The position numbers and the translations under genes are program-made. A DNA stretch of 48,333 nucleotides, from assembly GCF_001428565.1 (NCBI RefSeq), contig NZ_LMIA01000008.1, positions 326,324 to 374,656 on the forward strand. The letters run 5' to 3'. Each line of letters opens with the position of its first letter. Positions within the stretch are counted from its first letter, which is position 1. The stretch is from Nocardioides sp. Root190. GTDB lineage: Bacteria > Actinomycetota > Actinomycetes > Propionibacteriales > Nocardioidaceae. A model generated the notes under the pieces. It made no database searches. It was not told where the DNA came from and saw only the letters and a program-made list of their open reading frames with translations. Below, piece after piece: positions 26,550-35,669 of the stretch.

Positions 26550-27322
26550 GCACCTGGGACCCGGCGCGCTACCTCACCTTCGCCGACGAGCGTGGCCGCC
26601 CGTTCGTCGACCTGCTCGCCCGCGTCGAGGCGGCCGCTCCGGCGGTCGTCGTGGACCTCGGCTGCGGACCGGGCAATCTCACCGCCCTGCTCGCCCAGCG
26701 GTGGCCGGAGGCGAGCGTCGTGGGCATCGACTCCAGTCCGGAGATGATCGATCGCGCCAGTGCGGACGAGCCCGGGGTGGGCTTCGCCGTCGCCGATCTC
26801 CGCGACTGGCTCGCTGCCGCCGCGCCGGGCGGGGTCGACGTCCTCGTCTCCAACGCCACCCTGCAGTGGGTCCCGGGCCATCTCGAGCTGCTGTCCGATC
26901 TCGTCCGTGCGGTGGCGCCGGGCGGCTGGCTGGCGTTCCAGGTGCCGGGGAACCAGGACGCGCCCAGCCACACGCTGCGCGACGAGCTGGTCGCGCAGGA
27001 GCCCTACGCCACCCATGCCGCCGGGGCGGCCCATGTCGCGGCGCACGACGCCGAGACCTACCTGCGGGCGCTGCGCGGCCTCGGCTGCGAGGTCCAGGCG
27101 TGGGAGACGACCTACCTCCACGTCCTGCAGGGCCCGGACCCGGTCTTCGCCTGGGTGTCGGGCACCGGACTGCGCCCGACGCTGGCGGCGCTGCCCGACG
27201 ACCTGCGCCCGCGCTTCGTCGAGGAGCTCAAGGCCCGCCTGCGCGCGGCCTACCCGGACGACGGCCACGGCGTCGTCCTCCCGTTCCGTCGCATCTTCGT
27301 CGTCGCCCGGAGGCCCGCATGA
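26546..27322 (+). CDS. tam: Trans-aconitate 2-methyltransferase-like SAM methyltransferase
   Basis: A 258-residue class I methyltransferase with VVDLGCGPGNLTALLAQRWP (SAM motif I), GIDSSPEMI, and VDVLVSNATLQWVPGHLELL, which is characteristic of Tam. Tam methylates trans-aconitate, a by-product inhibitor of aconitase. GTG start in a 4-base overlap with the hydrolase gene; the stop overlaps the VOC gene (ATGA). The symbol rests on motif similarity only. Confidence 0.85.
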   Translation: MSTWDPARYLTFADERGRPFVDLLARVEAAAPAVVVDLGCGPGNLTALLAQRWPEASVVGIDSSPEMIDRASADEPGVGFAVADLRDWLAAAAPGGVDVLVSNATLQWVPGHLELLSDLVRAVAPGGWLAFQVPGNQDAPSHTLRDELVAQEPYATHAAGAAHVAAHDAETYLRALRGLGCEVQAWETTYLHVLQGPDPVFAWVSGTGLRPTLAALPDDLRPRFVEELKARLRAAYPDDGHGVVLPFRRIFVVARRPA

Positions 27323-27741
27323 GGATCCACCACGTCCAGGTCGCCTGCCCGCGCGGCGGCGAGGACGACGCCCGCAGCTTCTATGCCGGAGGCCTCCAGA
27401 TGACGGAGGTCGCCAAGCCGGCCGAGCTGGCCGGGCGCGGCGGCTGCTGGTTCCGGTCCCACGACGCCGACGGCTCGACCACCGCCGAGATCCACGTCGG
27501 CGTGGAGGAGGCCTTCGCCCCGGCGCGCAAGGCTCATCCCGCGTTCCTGCTCGCGTCGGTCGCGGAGCTGGAGAGCGTCGGTGGGCGGCTGGCAGCCGCG
27601 GGCTTCGAGGTGGACTGGCGCGAGCGACACACCTTCGAGGGTCACGAGCGGTGTCACACCTTCGACGCGGCGGGCAACCGGGTCGAGCTGCTGGCCAGCG
27701 TGCCGGAGGACACCTTGCCGGACGTTGTTACTCACGAGTAA
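27319..27741 (+). CDS. VOC-family (glyoxalase-like) protein
   Basis: A 140-residue glyoxalase/bleomycin-resistance fold protein: N-terminal RIHHVQVACPRGGEDDARSF and C-terminal FDAAGNRVELLA are the paired beta-alpha-beta motifs. Candidate metal ligands are His5 region, Glu in AEIHVGVEE, and Glu in RVELLA. The substrate is unknown. Third gene of the MarR-divergent operon, overlapping tam by 4 bases. Confidence 0.85.
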   Translation: MRIHHVQVACPRGGEDDARSFYAGGLQMTEVAKPAELAGRGGCWFRSHDADGSTTAEIHVGVEEAFAPARKAHPAFLLASVAELESVGGRLAAAGFEVDWRERHTFEGHERCHTFDAAGNRVELLASVPEDTLPDVVTHE

Positions 27742-27744
27742 TGT
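27715..27744 (+). promoter_or_regulatory. Promoter of the DUF4442 gene
   Basis: TTGCCG (27715-27720), 18 bases, TAATGT (27739-27744), then 7 bases to the ATG. It overlaps the 3' end of the VOC gene and predicts a leaderless mRNA. Confidence 0.6.
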
Positions 27745-27751
27745 CTGGCCC

Positions 27752-28231
27752 ATGACTCAGGTCCACAACCTCTGGAAGACGACGACCGGCCTTCCCGTCG
27801 TCGGCAGCACCCTCGGCAAGCGCGTGTTCTCGATCGCGTTCGCCCAGAAGGCGCCCTACTTCGCGACCATCCACCCGCGGGTGACCGAGCTCGGCCCCAA
27901 CCGCTGCGAGGTCGTGATCCCCAAGCGCCGCAGCGTGCAGAACCACATCGGCACGGTGCACGCGATCGCGATGTGCAACGGCCTCGAGATGGCGATGGGC
28001 GGGCTGGCGGAGTCCACGATCCCCGGCGACAAGCGCTGGATCCCCAAGGGCATGTCGATCTCCTACACGGCCAAGGCGACGGGCGACGTCACCTGCATCG
28101 CCGAGACCGACCAGGCGCAGTGGGACGCCGCCGAGGGCGACCTCCCAGTGCGCGTCAGGGGAGTGCTCGCCGACGGGACCGTCGTCATCGAGGGCACCAT
28201 CACGCTCTGGGTGACCAGCAAGAAGAAGTGA
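27752..28231 (+). CDS. DUF4442 hotdog-fold protein
   Basis: A 159-residue single-hotdog protein related to acyl-CoA thioesterases and PaaI. The helix HIGTVHAIAMCNGLEMAMGG corresponds to the hotdog central helix, and KGMSISYTAKATGDVTCIAE to the following strands. A thioesterase activity is possible but family members are mostly uncharacterised. The ATG at 27752 follows TAATGT by 7 bases. The next element downstream is a strong hairpin. Confidence 0.88.
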   Translation: MTQVHNLWKTTTGLPVVGSTLGKRVFSIAFAQKAPYFATIHPRVTELGPNRCEVVIPKRRSVQNHIGTVHAIAMCNGLEMAMGGLAESTIPGDKRWIPKGMSISYTAKATGDVTCIAETDQAQWDAAEGDLPVRVRGVLADGTVVIEGTITLWVTSKKK

Positions 28232-28260
28232 CCTCGCGGCCGTGAGGCCGGACATGCAGA

Positions 28261-28287
28261 ACGGGCGGGGCCATCGGCCCCGCCCGT
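28261..28287. terminator. Bidirectional terminator between DUF4442 and the secreted hydrolase genes
   Basis: A perfect 12-bp stem (28261-28272 with 28276-28287, ACGGGCGGGGCC and complement) with a 3-base loop, between two convergent stops. Confidence 0.8.
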
Positions 28288-28307
28288 CCTGCATTCGCCG
28301 GTGTGGA

Positions 28308-31300
28308 TCAGCGGCGCAGGCTCACCACCCTGATCGGGGAGGATGCCCGCTGGTAGGTCGCGCTGGCCGGCAGCACGGTGCGGAACCGCAGGAAGGACGC
28401 GCTCCTCGGCGCCGTGGCGGTGACGACCAGGTTGGCCTTGCCGCCCACGACGTTCACGGTGCCGACGGTGCGGAAGGTGCCGTTTCCGACGGCCATCTGC
28501 ACGACCGCCTTGCCGGTGATCGGCGTCGCCGCGACGGAGCCACTGGCCCGCACGCCGACGGTGATCCTGGCTCCTCGACGCACGGAGCTGGTCGAGGTCG
28601 CCCGGAGCACGATCGCCTTGCGGGTCACGACGTACTCCGTCGAGATGGGTCCGCCGGCGGCGAGCTCATCGGTCCCGGAGTAGCGCGCCGTGATCGTGTG
28701 GGTGCCCACCGCGAGCTTCGCCGACAGGGCGACCACGACGGTGCCGTCAGCGGGGACGGGGTGGTCGGTGGCCGTGCCGTCGATGTCGACGGTCACGGTG
28801 CCGCCCTCGCCGCCCGGGACCGAGACCTTGACCGTCGACTTCGTCCCGAAGCTCGCCGTGCCCGCGGAGACGGACAGCGCGATCGCGGACTCGCCTCGAC
28901 TGAGCGCGAAGGTGATCACGTTCGACGTCGAGGACTGAGCCGTGTCGGTCTGGCCGAACACCGCGGTCAGCTCGTGGGTGCCTGCCTTGAGGCCGGGAAC
29001 CGTCAGGGTGGCGACCCCGTCCTCGGTGGAGGCCGTGCCCAGCGAGGTGGTGCCGTCGAAGAACTCGACCGTGCCCGCGGTGTCGGGACCGCCCACCGTT
29101 GCGACCAGGTCGAACGGCCGGTTGATCGCGACCTCGTCCGGCGACCAGGTCAAAGTCGTGGTCGTGGCGTCCAGGGCGGAGAAATCGCCCTCGGCGCGCA
29201 GGCCGGTGGCTGCGGCCACCGCGGTCACCGCGGTGGCACCGCGGGTCACGTCGGCCGGAACCGTCAGGGTGGCCGTGGCGATGCCCTCGGCGTCAGCGAT
29301 CGCGGAGACGCTCGCGATGCCCTCAGGGGTGAAGGCGACCGACTCGCCGGGACGGAAGCCGCCCGCGGTGAGCGTGATGACGTCGCCCGGCAGCGGGGTG
29401 CTGTCGCTGGCCGTGATCGAGCCGGTCTCGCCGAGCGAGGCGAGCTCGGCACACACGTCGCCCGGGACGCCGTACGCCGGCAGCGGGCTGCCGCTGGTCA
29501 CGCCGTCGTCCTCGCGGACCGTGGTGAACACGACCGCCTTCGGGCCCATGACGGCGCCGCTGGTGTTGATGACGCTCGCCTTGATGGTGGTGCCGTTGGT
29601 CGCGCTGGCGGCGAGGTCGCCGTTGAGGGTCGCGGTGACGACCTTGCAGGTCTCGCCGGGCTCGAGGACGACCTTCTCCATGGCAACGCCCGCCCGGCCC
29701 GTGGTGGAGCCGAGCAGGGAGACGTAGCCGGTGGCGCGGGTGCTGGACGGCTTGCTGAGGGTCACGGCGATGTCGTAGGTGCCGGGACCGTTCCCCTCGT
29801 CGACGAAGGGTGCGTAGACGCCCAGGGCCGGCTCGGCGCCGGCGGCGGGGGTGCCGACCGACGACGACTCGAAGGCCAGGTCGGACAGGTAGGCCGCGCC
29901 GGTGGTCGTCGCGTCAGAGGCAGCGGCACCGGTGAACCGGATCTCCCGCACGTCGGTCAGGTCGATGCCGGCCGCGGCGAGGTCCTCGTTGGGCACGACG
30001 ACCTGCTGGAGGACCAGCTTCTTCAGGGTCGAGGTACTGGTGGCGGTGGCCGAGGACGGCAGGCGTCGCAGGGCCTGCGGGTTGATCGCCGAGACCAGCG
30101 AGCTGTACGTCCCGCCCTTGCCGTCCAGGACGGTGAGGGTGAGGTCGGCGTCCGTGGCGACGGACTCAGCAGCGGCGATCTTGAGCGAGAGCCGGTCGAA
30201 GCGGCTGACGTTGCGACCCGCGGTGGGCATCGCGACGCGCAGCTGGTCCGTGGGAGTGGTCCACGTCAGCTGGGTGACCGGCGTCGCCGGGACGTTGCCG
30301 CCGTTGCTGGCAGGCGTCCAGTGCGGGACCGTGGAGGAGGCCATCGCCGAGGTGGCGCACGCCGGCAGCGACTGCGAGACCGTACGGCCGGCCAGGCTGG
30401 CGCAGACGGTGGCGGTGGCAGCGCCCGAGGTGCGGATCAGGGAGCTGGTCGACTCGAAGGTCGCGATGGTGGAGCGTGCCGAGGAGGGGGCGGTCGCCTG
30501 GGTGCGGATGTCCTCGTCGCCGAGCACCTCCGGAACCGAGCCGGTGCCGTCGAACATCGGCAGGAACTGGTCCTCGCCGCCGAGGGTCATCCGGAACCAG
30601 GCGGTCATGTAGACGGTGCCCTGGTCGTACTGCTCCTGCGGGGTCATCCGGATCGAGGTGGCCGCGACCGTGGGATCGGTGCCACAGGTCGGCTCGGTAC
30701 GACGTGCGGTGCTGTTGCTCCAGTCGTCGCTGACGGCGTTGGTGTAGACGCCCGGGGTCCAGACCGTGTTGTAGAAGTTGTGGTTGGCGCCCATCGCCCA
30801 GGTGCCCGTGCGCAGCGAGTTGTCGCCGAAGGCGTAGCGCGAGTCGTCCAGCATGTGCTGGCCCTGCTGGTTGGAGACGTCACCGTCGCAGTAGGGGAGG
30901 ATCACGTTCATCGCGACGTCCGGCACGGTCATCCGCGCGAAGTCGACCGGTGCGAGCGGCAGGATCGACTCGATGCCGATCGGCTCCTCGCGCTGCGTGT
31001 TGAGGACAGCCGCGTAGGTCACGCCCTCGCCACCACGGGAGTGACCCATCATGCCGACGTGGTCGAGGTCGAACCTGCCGACCAGGCCGGCCGGCGTGAC
31101 GGTGTCGAGGGGCTCCGGTGCGGTGACGAAGCCGTCGGCGCGCTCGGCAAGTGCCTGGGTGCCGGCGGTGAGGGCGTCGGCCAGGCTGACGTCGGCGTCA
31201 CTTGCGTCGTCGTGCAGCACGACGGACGTGCCGGTGTTGGCGTCCTCGAGCAGGTCGAGGGTGTCCAGGATCAGCTGTCCGCGGGCCTGGGCGCCCTGGT

Positions 31301-32078
31301 CGGCGGCGAGCTGGTTGTCGTTGGCGTTGACGGCGTTCGCGGAGATGGACACGACCGAGTAGCCGCGGCTGGCCAGCGCGCGTGCCGTGCCGTCGTAGCC
31401 AAGGTAGCTGGGGACGGACTTGCGGCCACCAGCGCAGGGCCAGGTGTTCGAGCTGCCGGTACCGCTGCCGTAGCACCAGGTGTGGCGCCCGTGCAGGAGG
31501 AGGACGACGGGCCGCTCGCCGCCGGTGGTGGGCAGGTAGAGCTTGCCCTCGACCTCGCCGCGGATGCCGCCGATGGCGGCCAGGTCGATGGACTGGTCGC
31601 CGAATTTGTAGATCGACTCGGTCCACTCGAAGTTCCCGGAGGCCGACGGGTCGGCCTCGAGTGCTGCGGCGTTGCTCTCCTCCGGCAGCACGGCGGCCGC
31701 CGTCCTGGTCGAGCCCGAGTCGGACCGACTGGCCCAGCCGGACTCGATGGAGGACGCGTTCGCGACCGAGCGGTCGGTGGTGAAGACCGTCAGCGACCGT
31801 CCGTCAGCCGACTCGGTCGCCAGACCGATGCTCTCGCCGTCGACCTCGATCGTCGGGGCGTCGGAGACGACGGGGAGCTCCTTGTCCAGCTCCACCGTCA
31901 CCTCGTAGCCACCGGGTGCGGTGGTCACCGACCACCCGTCGCCGTCGGCGACCGGATCAGGGGCGGCCGAGGCCGCCGGGGTGAGGGACGAGAGCGGGAC
32001 GAGTGCGGCAAGGGACAACGGCAACGCGAGCGCGACCGAAGCCACCGACCGCCGGGACCGGCGGAACACTGGTGACAT
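28308..32078 (-). CDS. Large secreted alpha/beta hydrolase with Ig-like repeats
   Basis: A 1256-residue exported protein. Signal peptide: basic MSPVFRRSRRSVASVALALP, then a hydrophobic stretch and a cleavage site near TPAASAAPD. An alpha/beta hydrolase domain follows (about 145-470): LLLHGRHTWCYG, nucleophile Ser347 in MMGHSRGGEG. The middle (470-900) is Ser/Thr-rich with beta-type segments, and the C-terminal third holds at least two bacterial Ig-like domains (TTTTLTWSPDEVAINRPFDL; GTVEFFDGTTSLGTAS; GTHTITARYSGTDELAAGG). A lipase, esterase or cutinase-like activity on a surface or polymer is possible. ATG 32078 is chosen because AAGGAG lies 11 bases upstream. No sorting signal or transmembrane tail is seen. 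Confidence 0.85.
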   Translation of the reverse strand: MSPVFRRSRRSVASVALALPLSLAALVPLSSLTPAASAAPDPVADGDGWSVTTAPGGYEVTVELDKELPVVSDAPTIEVDGESIGLATESADGRSLTVFTTDRSVANASSIESGWASRSDSGSTRTAAAVLPEESNAAALEADPSASGNFEWTESIYKFGDQSIDLAAIGGIRGEVEGKLYLPTTGGERPVVLLLHGRHTWCYGSGTGSSNTWPCAGGRKSVPSYLGYDGTARALASRGYSVVSISANAVNANDNQLAADQGAQARGQLILDTLDLLEDANTGTSVVLHDDASDADVSLADALTAGTQALAERADGFVTAPEPLDTVTPAGLVGRFDLDHVGMMGHSRGGEGVTYAAVLNTQREEPIGIESILPLAPVDFARMTVPDVAMNVILPYCDGDVSNQQGQHMLDDSRYAFGDNSLRTGTWAMGANHNFYNTVWTPGVYTNAVSDDWSNSTARRTEPTCGTDPTVAATSIRMTPQEQYDQGTVYMTAWFRMTLGGEDQFLPMFDGTGSVPEVLGDEDIRTQATAPSSARSTIATFESTSSLIRTSGAATATVCASLAGRTVSQSLPACATSAMASSTVPHWTPASNGGNVPATPVTQLTWTTPTDQLRVAMPTAGRNVSRFDRLSLKIAAAESVATDADLTLTVLDGKGGTYSSLVSAINPQALRRLPSSATATSTSTLKKLVLQQVVVPNEDLAAAGIDLTDVREIRFTGAAASDATTTGAAYLSDLAFESSSVGTPAAGAEPALGVYAPFVDEGNGPGTYDIAVTLSKPSSTRATGYVSLLGSTTGRAGVAMEKVVLEPGETCKVVTATLNGDLAASATNGTTIKASVINTSGAVMGPKAVVFTTVREDDGVTSGSPLPAYGVPGDVCAELASLGETGSITASDSTPLPGDVITLTAGGFRPGESVAFTPEGIASVSAIADAEGIATATLTVPADVTRGATAVTAVAAATGLRAEGDFSALDATTTTLTWSPDEVAINRPFDLVATVGGPDTAGTVEFFDGTTSLGTASTEDGVATLTVPGLKAGTHELTAVFGQTDTAQSSTSNVITFALSRGESAIALSVSAGTASFGTKSTVKVSVPGGEGGTVTVDIDGTATDHPVPADGTVVVALSAKLAVGTHTITARYSGTDELAAGGPISTEYVVTRKAIVLRATSTSSVRRGARITVGVRASGSVAATPITGKAVVQMAVGNGTFRTVGTVNVVGGKANLVVTATAPRSASFLRFRTVLPASATYQRASSPIRVVSLRR

Positions 32079-32185
32079 GGGGGACTTTTCTCCTTGGCGG
32101 GCCTGCACGCCCGAGAAGTCACCCTTCAGGTGACCCGGCGCCCGCTCACCCTCGCCGCCAAGTGTTTCTGAATCGTTTCAAGCAA

Positions 32186-32213
32186 GCGACCCCCGAGGTT
32201 GCCGAGGGGTCGC
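32186..32213 (-). terminator. Terminator of the gluABCD operon
   Basis: An 8-bp stem (32186-32193 with 32206-32213, GCGACCCC/GGGGTCGC) with a 12-base loop, 36 bases beyond the gluD stop and upstream of the secreted hydrolase gene. Confidence 0.55.
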
Positions 32214-32249
32214 CGAAAGTAAAGTCTTCGCGACCGTCGTGAGAACGGG

Positions 32250-33119
32250 TCAGATGGTCCCGCCGGCGCCGCCGGCGCCACCGTTGAGGTTGCCGACCGC
32301 CGTCAGTTCGAGCGGCTTCTTCTCGCCGACGTAGCGCTTCTGCAGCCAGTTGGCGAGCAGGGTGAGCAGCAGGTTGACGGTGATGTACAGCGCGGCCACG
32401 ACGAACATCGTCGGCACCCGGTTGTTGAACTCGAGGTAGATCTGCGTCCCGACCTTGGTCAGGCCGGGCGCGAGCACCAAGGTGCCGAGTGCGGTGTCCT
32501 TGAGTGCCACGATGCACTGGCTGACCAGGGCTGGCAGCATGATCTTCACGCCTTGAGGCAGCAGGATCGACGACATCACCTGGGTCTTGCGCATGCCGAT
32601 GGCGTACGCCGCCTCGCCCTGCCCCTTCGGCACGGCGTTGATGCCGGCGCGCAGCACCTCCGCGAGCACGGCACCGTTGTAGAGGGTGAGCGCGATGACG
32701 ACCGCCCAGAACGAGCTGTTGTCCTGCTTGATGCCGAGGCTGAACCAGGTGAAGACCATGAGGAGAAGCACCGGGACGGCACGGAAGAACTCGACGACGA
32801 TCGTCGCCGGCCAACGGATCCAGGCGTGGTCGGAGAGCTTCGCGACGCCGAAGACGACGCCGAAGACGATGGCGCCGAGGATGGCGCCGAAGGCCATCTG
32901 CAGGGTCTTGAGAAGGCCGTCCACCAGCAGCGCCCGGATGAAGTCGGGGGTGGTGAACACCTCCCACTTCTTCTCGTAGTCGAACTGTCCGGCGTCGTTG
33001 AAGCCGTCGTAGATCCACCACGCCAGTCCGAGCAGGACCACGGCGGTGCCGAGGGCGTAGAGGCGGTGGCGAACGACCGTCTTCGGGCCGGGCGCGTCGA
33101 AGAGAACGCTGTTGCTCAT
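32250..33119 (-). CDS. gluD: Glutamate-type ABC transporter permease GluD
   Basis: A 289-residue inner-membrane permease with the polar amino-acid HisM-type domain: LLKTLQMAFGAILGAIVFGV, FFRAVPVLLLMVF and the ATPase-contacting EAA loop (AEVLRAGINAVPKGQGEAAY followed by AIGMRKTQVMSSILLPQ). The C-terminal tail ends in a Gly-rich GGAGGAGGT. The ATG overlaps the gluC stop by 4 bases. It is the fourth gene of a gluA-gluB-gluC-gluD order like that of Corynebacterium. Specificity for glutamate is inferred from gene order and similarity. Confidence 0.88.
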   Translation of the reverse strand: MSNSVLFDAPGPKTVVRHRLYALGTAVVLLGLAWWIYDGFNDAGQFDYEKKWEVFTTPDFIRALLVDGLLKTLQMAFGAILGAIVFGVVFGVAKLSDHAWIRWPATIVVEFFRAVPVLLLMVFTWFSLGIKQDNSSFWAVVIALTLYNGAVLAEVLRAGINAVPKGQGEAAYAIGMRKTQVMSSILLPQGVKIMLPALVSQCIVALKDTALGTLVLAPGLTKVGTQIYLEFNNRVPTMFVVAALYITVNLLLTLLANWLQKRYVGEKKPLELTAVGNLNGGAGGAGGTI

Positions 33120-33799
33120 GCGATCCGCCACTTCCGCTCGAGCCGGCTGGCCGCGAACGACAGCAGCAGGACCAGGATCACGTAGCCGAGCGCGAAGAAG
33201 ATGAAGATCTCGGTGCGCTGCGAGCTGAAGTTGTTGGTGAAGCGGCGCATCTGACCGACCGCCTCGAGGATGCCGAAGGCGGCTGCCACCGAGGTGTTCT
33301 TGAGCATCGCGATCTGCACGCTCGCCAAGGGAGGTACGGACGCCCGGATGGCCTGCGGCAGGACCACCTGGGTCATCGTGCCGCCGAAGGTCAGCCCGAC
33401 GGCGCGGGCCGCTTCGGCCTGGCCGAGGGGCACGGCGTTGATCCCGGAGCGCAGCGCCTCGCACACGAAGGCGGACGTGTAGAGCGTCATGCTCACCACC
33501 GCGGCACCGAAGGCCTCGGTGAAGTCGAACTGCCCGATGTGGACGTCGAGGAAGCTGAAGGTCAGTCCGAACATCGGCGCCGCAAAGGAGAAGAAGGCGA
33601 ACACGACGACGAGGGGGGTGTTGCGCACGAGCGTGACGTACGTCGTCGCAGCGGCCCGCATGATGGCGACCGGGCCCACGCGCAGTGCGCACAGCAGGGT
33701 CCCGAAGAGCATCGAGAGAACGGCGGCGATCACGAACAGCGTGACCGTGTAGCCGAAGCTGCGGAAGTACAGGTCCCAGTTCTCGGTGATGGCGTCCAC
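33116..33799 (-). CDS. gluC: Glutamate-type ABC transporter permease GluC
   Basis: A 227-residue permease partner of GluD with the same domain: GYTVTLFVIAAVLSMLFGTL, VRNTPLVVVFAFF and the EAA loop CEALRSGINAVPLGQAEAAR. The GTG at 33799 begins VDAITENWDLYF and is preceded by GGGAGGAGG at 6 bases, much better than further upstream starts that would be Pro/Arg-rich. Overlaps gluD by 4 bases; 119 bases separate it from gluB. Confidence 0.88.
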   Translation of the reverse strand: MDAITENWDLYFRSFGYTVTLFVIAAVLSMLFGTLLCALRVGPVAIMRAAATTYVTLVRNTPLVVVFAFFSFAAPMFGLTFSFLDVHIGQFDFTEAFGAAVVSMTLYTSAFVCEALRSGINAVPLGQAEAARAVGLTFGGTMTQVVLPQAIRASVPPLASVQIAMLKNTSVAAAFGILEAVGQMRRFTNNFSSQRTEIFIFFALGYVILVLLLSFAASRLERKWRIA

Positions 33800-33851
33800 G
33801 CGGTGCCTCCTCCCAGCTCGTCGGTCTCGTCGGGTCGGTCGTGCCGCGGTT

Positions 33852-33895
33852 GCGGGCCCCGGGCCGGGTGGCCTCGGGACCCGCATCCGCGGATG
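33852..33895 (-). repeat. Hairpins between gluB and gluC
   Basis: An imperfect GC-rich stem (33852-33865 with 33870-33884) next to a 12-base palindrome CATCCGCGGATG (33884-33895). Stems between a binding-protein gene and its permease genes often stabilise or partly terminate the mRNA so that more binding protein is made; that role is inferred here. Confidence 0.45.
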
Positions 33896-33918
33896 GTGCT
33901 CAGGTCAGGCGCAGGAGA

Positions 33919-34812
33919 TCAGGCGCATGGGTCCAGGGCCGGCGGGTCCGGCACCTCGACGCCGGAGGGCCCGAGGGTGATCTCGAAGGCCTCCGCCCAG
34001 CCGCCGTCGTCGAAGGAGGCGGTCAGCACGTCGTTGATCCACTCGCACATCTCCGGCTCGGCCTTGCTGTAGCCGACACCGATGTTCTCCTCGGAGAAGG
34101 TCTCGCCGACCACCTTGAGCTGGCCCTCGTTCTCGGCGGCGAAACCGGCGAGGATCGTGCCGTCGGTGGACATGCCCTCGACGGTCCCGTCGAGGACCTT
34201 CGCGACGCACTCGGAGTAGCTGTCGAAGCCGACGCCCTTGGCGCCCTTCTCGTCGATCCGCTCGATCGAGGTCGAGCCCGTCACCGAGCAGACCTCCTTG
34301 CCCTTGAGGTCCTCGATGCTCTCGACGTCGCTGTCGGCCTTCACGAGCAGCTGCTGGCCGGTGACGAGGTAGGGACCGGCCTGGCCGACCTTGAGGCGGC
34401 GGTCCTCGGTGATGGAGTAGGACGCGAGGACGAGGTCGACCTTGCCCTGCTCGAGGAACGGCTCGCGGTTGTCGGAGATCGTGACCTCCCAATTGACGCC
34501 GTCGCCCTCGGGGTCGATGCACAGGTCGGCGACGAGGAGCTTGGCGATCTCGATGTCGAAGCCGCTGGGCCGATCGTCGGTCGCGCCCTCGAAGCCCAGG
34601 CCGGGCTGGTCGTCCTTGTGGCCGACGTTGATCTTGCCGGCCGCGGCGAGCTCAGCCATGCGCGAGCCCTCCTCGAACTTGTCGTCGCAGTCGTCCTTGG
34701 CCTCGACCTCGACGCCTTCCTTGTCGTCGCTGCCGGCGTCACCGCAGGCAACCAGCGCGGTGGCGGCGAACAGTCCCACCGCCGTTGCTGCGAATGCTTT
34801 CCTGATGCGCAT
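33919..34812 (-). CDS. gluB: Glutamate-type ABC transporter substrate-binding lipoprotein GluB
   Basis: A 297-residue lipoprotein: signal MRIRKAFAATAVGLFAATAL and lipobox LVAC with the lipidated Cys23. The mature domain is a family 3 polar amino-acid-binding protein (KINVGHKDDQPGLGFEGATD, PSGFDIEIAKLLVADL, DLVLASYSITEDRRL, VCSVTGSTS). It delivers substrate to the GluC/GluD permease. AAAGGAG lies 6 bases before the ATG; 37 bases separate it from gluA. Confidence 0.9.
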   Translation of the reverse strand: MRIRKAFAATAVGLFAATALVACGDAGSDDKEGVEVEAKDDCDDKFEEGSRMAELAAAGKINVGHKDDQPGLGFEGATDDRPSGFDIEIAKLLVADLCIDPEGDGVNWEVTISDNREPFLEQGKVDLVLASYSITEDRRLKVGQAGPYLVTGQQLLVKADSDVESIEDLKGKEVCSVTGSTSIERIDEKGAKGVGFDSYSECVAKVLDGTVEGMSTDGTILAGFAAENEGQLKVVGETFSEENIGVGYSKAEPEMCEWINDVLTASFDDGGWAEAFEITLGPSGVEVPDPPALDPCA

Positions 34813-34849
34813 CTACTGCTCCTTTGCTTTGGCCCGAGGGAACGAGCGG

Positions 34850-35590
34850 TCAGTGCTTGAGGATCTTGCCGAGGAAGTCCTTGGCCCGATCGCTCTGGGG
34901 GTTGGTGAAGAAGGATTCTGGGTCGGCGGTCTCGACGATCCGGCCGTCGGCCATGAACACGACACGGTTCGCGGCCGTGCGGGCGAAGCCCATCTCGTGG
35001 GTGACCACGATCATCGTCATGCCGCGCTCGGCGAGGTCGACCATGACGTCGAGGACTTCCTTGATCATCTCCGGGTCGAGCGCGGAGGTGGGCTCGTCGA
35101 AGAGCATCACCTTCGGCTCCATCGCGAGCGCGCGAGCGATCGCGACGCGCTGCTGCTGGCCGCCGGAGAGCTGGGCGGGGTACTTCGAGGCCTGGTGGCC
35201 GACCCCGACCCGGTCCAGCAGCTCCTGCGCCCGGGTCTCGGCCTCGGCCTTCGACTGCTTGCGGACCTTGATCGGTCCGAGCGTGACGTTCTCGAGGATG
35301 GTCTTGTGGGCGAAGAGGTTGAAGCTCTGGAACACCATGCCGACGTCGGCGCGGTGCGCGGCGAGCGCCTTGCCCTCCTGCGGCAGCGGGGCGCCGTCGA
35401 CCTGGATGTCGCCCTTGTCGATGGTCTCGAGCCGGTTGATCGTGCGGCACAGGGTCGACTTGCCGGAACCGGACGGGCCGATGACCACGACGACCTCGCC
35501 GCGCGCGACCTCCAGGTCGATGTCCTGGAGCACGTGCAGCTCGCCGTACCACTTCTGCACGTCGACCATCTGGACCAGCGGCACCGTCAT
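34850..35590 (-). CDS. gluA: Glutamate-type ABC transporter ATPase GluA
   Basis: A 246-residue ABC ATPase: Walker [20 protein letters not shown], signature [15 protein letters not shown], Walker [16 protein letters not shown], and the switch His in VVTHEMGFA. It powers the GluBCD importer. First gene of the operon. The start lies 8 bases after TAGGTT on the minus strand, so the leader is very short. Confidence 0.93.
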   Translation of the reverse strand: MTVPLVQMVDVQKWYGELHVLQDIDLEVARGEVVVVIGPSGSGKSTLCRTINRLETIDKGDIQVDGAPLPQEGKALAAHRADVGMVFQSFNLFAHKTILENVTLGPIKVRKQSKAEAETRAQELLDRVGVGHQASKYPAQLSGGQQQRVAIARALAMEPKVMLFDEPTSALDPEMIKEVLDVMVDLAERGMTMIVVTHEMGFARTAANRVVFMADGRIVETADPESFFTNPQSDRAKDFLGKILKH

Positions 35591-35598
35591 GCTGGCCG

Positions 35599-35617
35599 AA
35601 CCTAGTCCTGAAGGACT
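35599..35617 (-). promoter_or_regulatory. gluA promoter with overlapping palindrome
   Basis: TAGGTT (35604-35599, minus strand) is a -10-like element 8 bases from the gluA ATG. It touches a perfect inverted repeat AGTCCT-GA-AGGACT (35604-35617). A protein bound there would block RNA polymerase, so this is a candidate operator for an unknown regulator. Confidence 0.45.
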
Positions 35618-35669
35618 GGATCGGCTAGTACCACGGTCCTACGAGACCAATTCGTGACCGTTCGTGCGC

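Noticed and set aside
28242..32075. A very long open frame on the plus strand opposite the secreted hydrolase gene
   Set aside because: It is a by-product of GC-rich third positions in the minus-strand gene. The protein has low-complexity Arg/Gly/Asp-rich sequence, while the minus frame has a signal peptide, catalytic motif and Ig-like domains.
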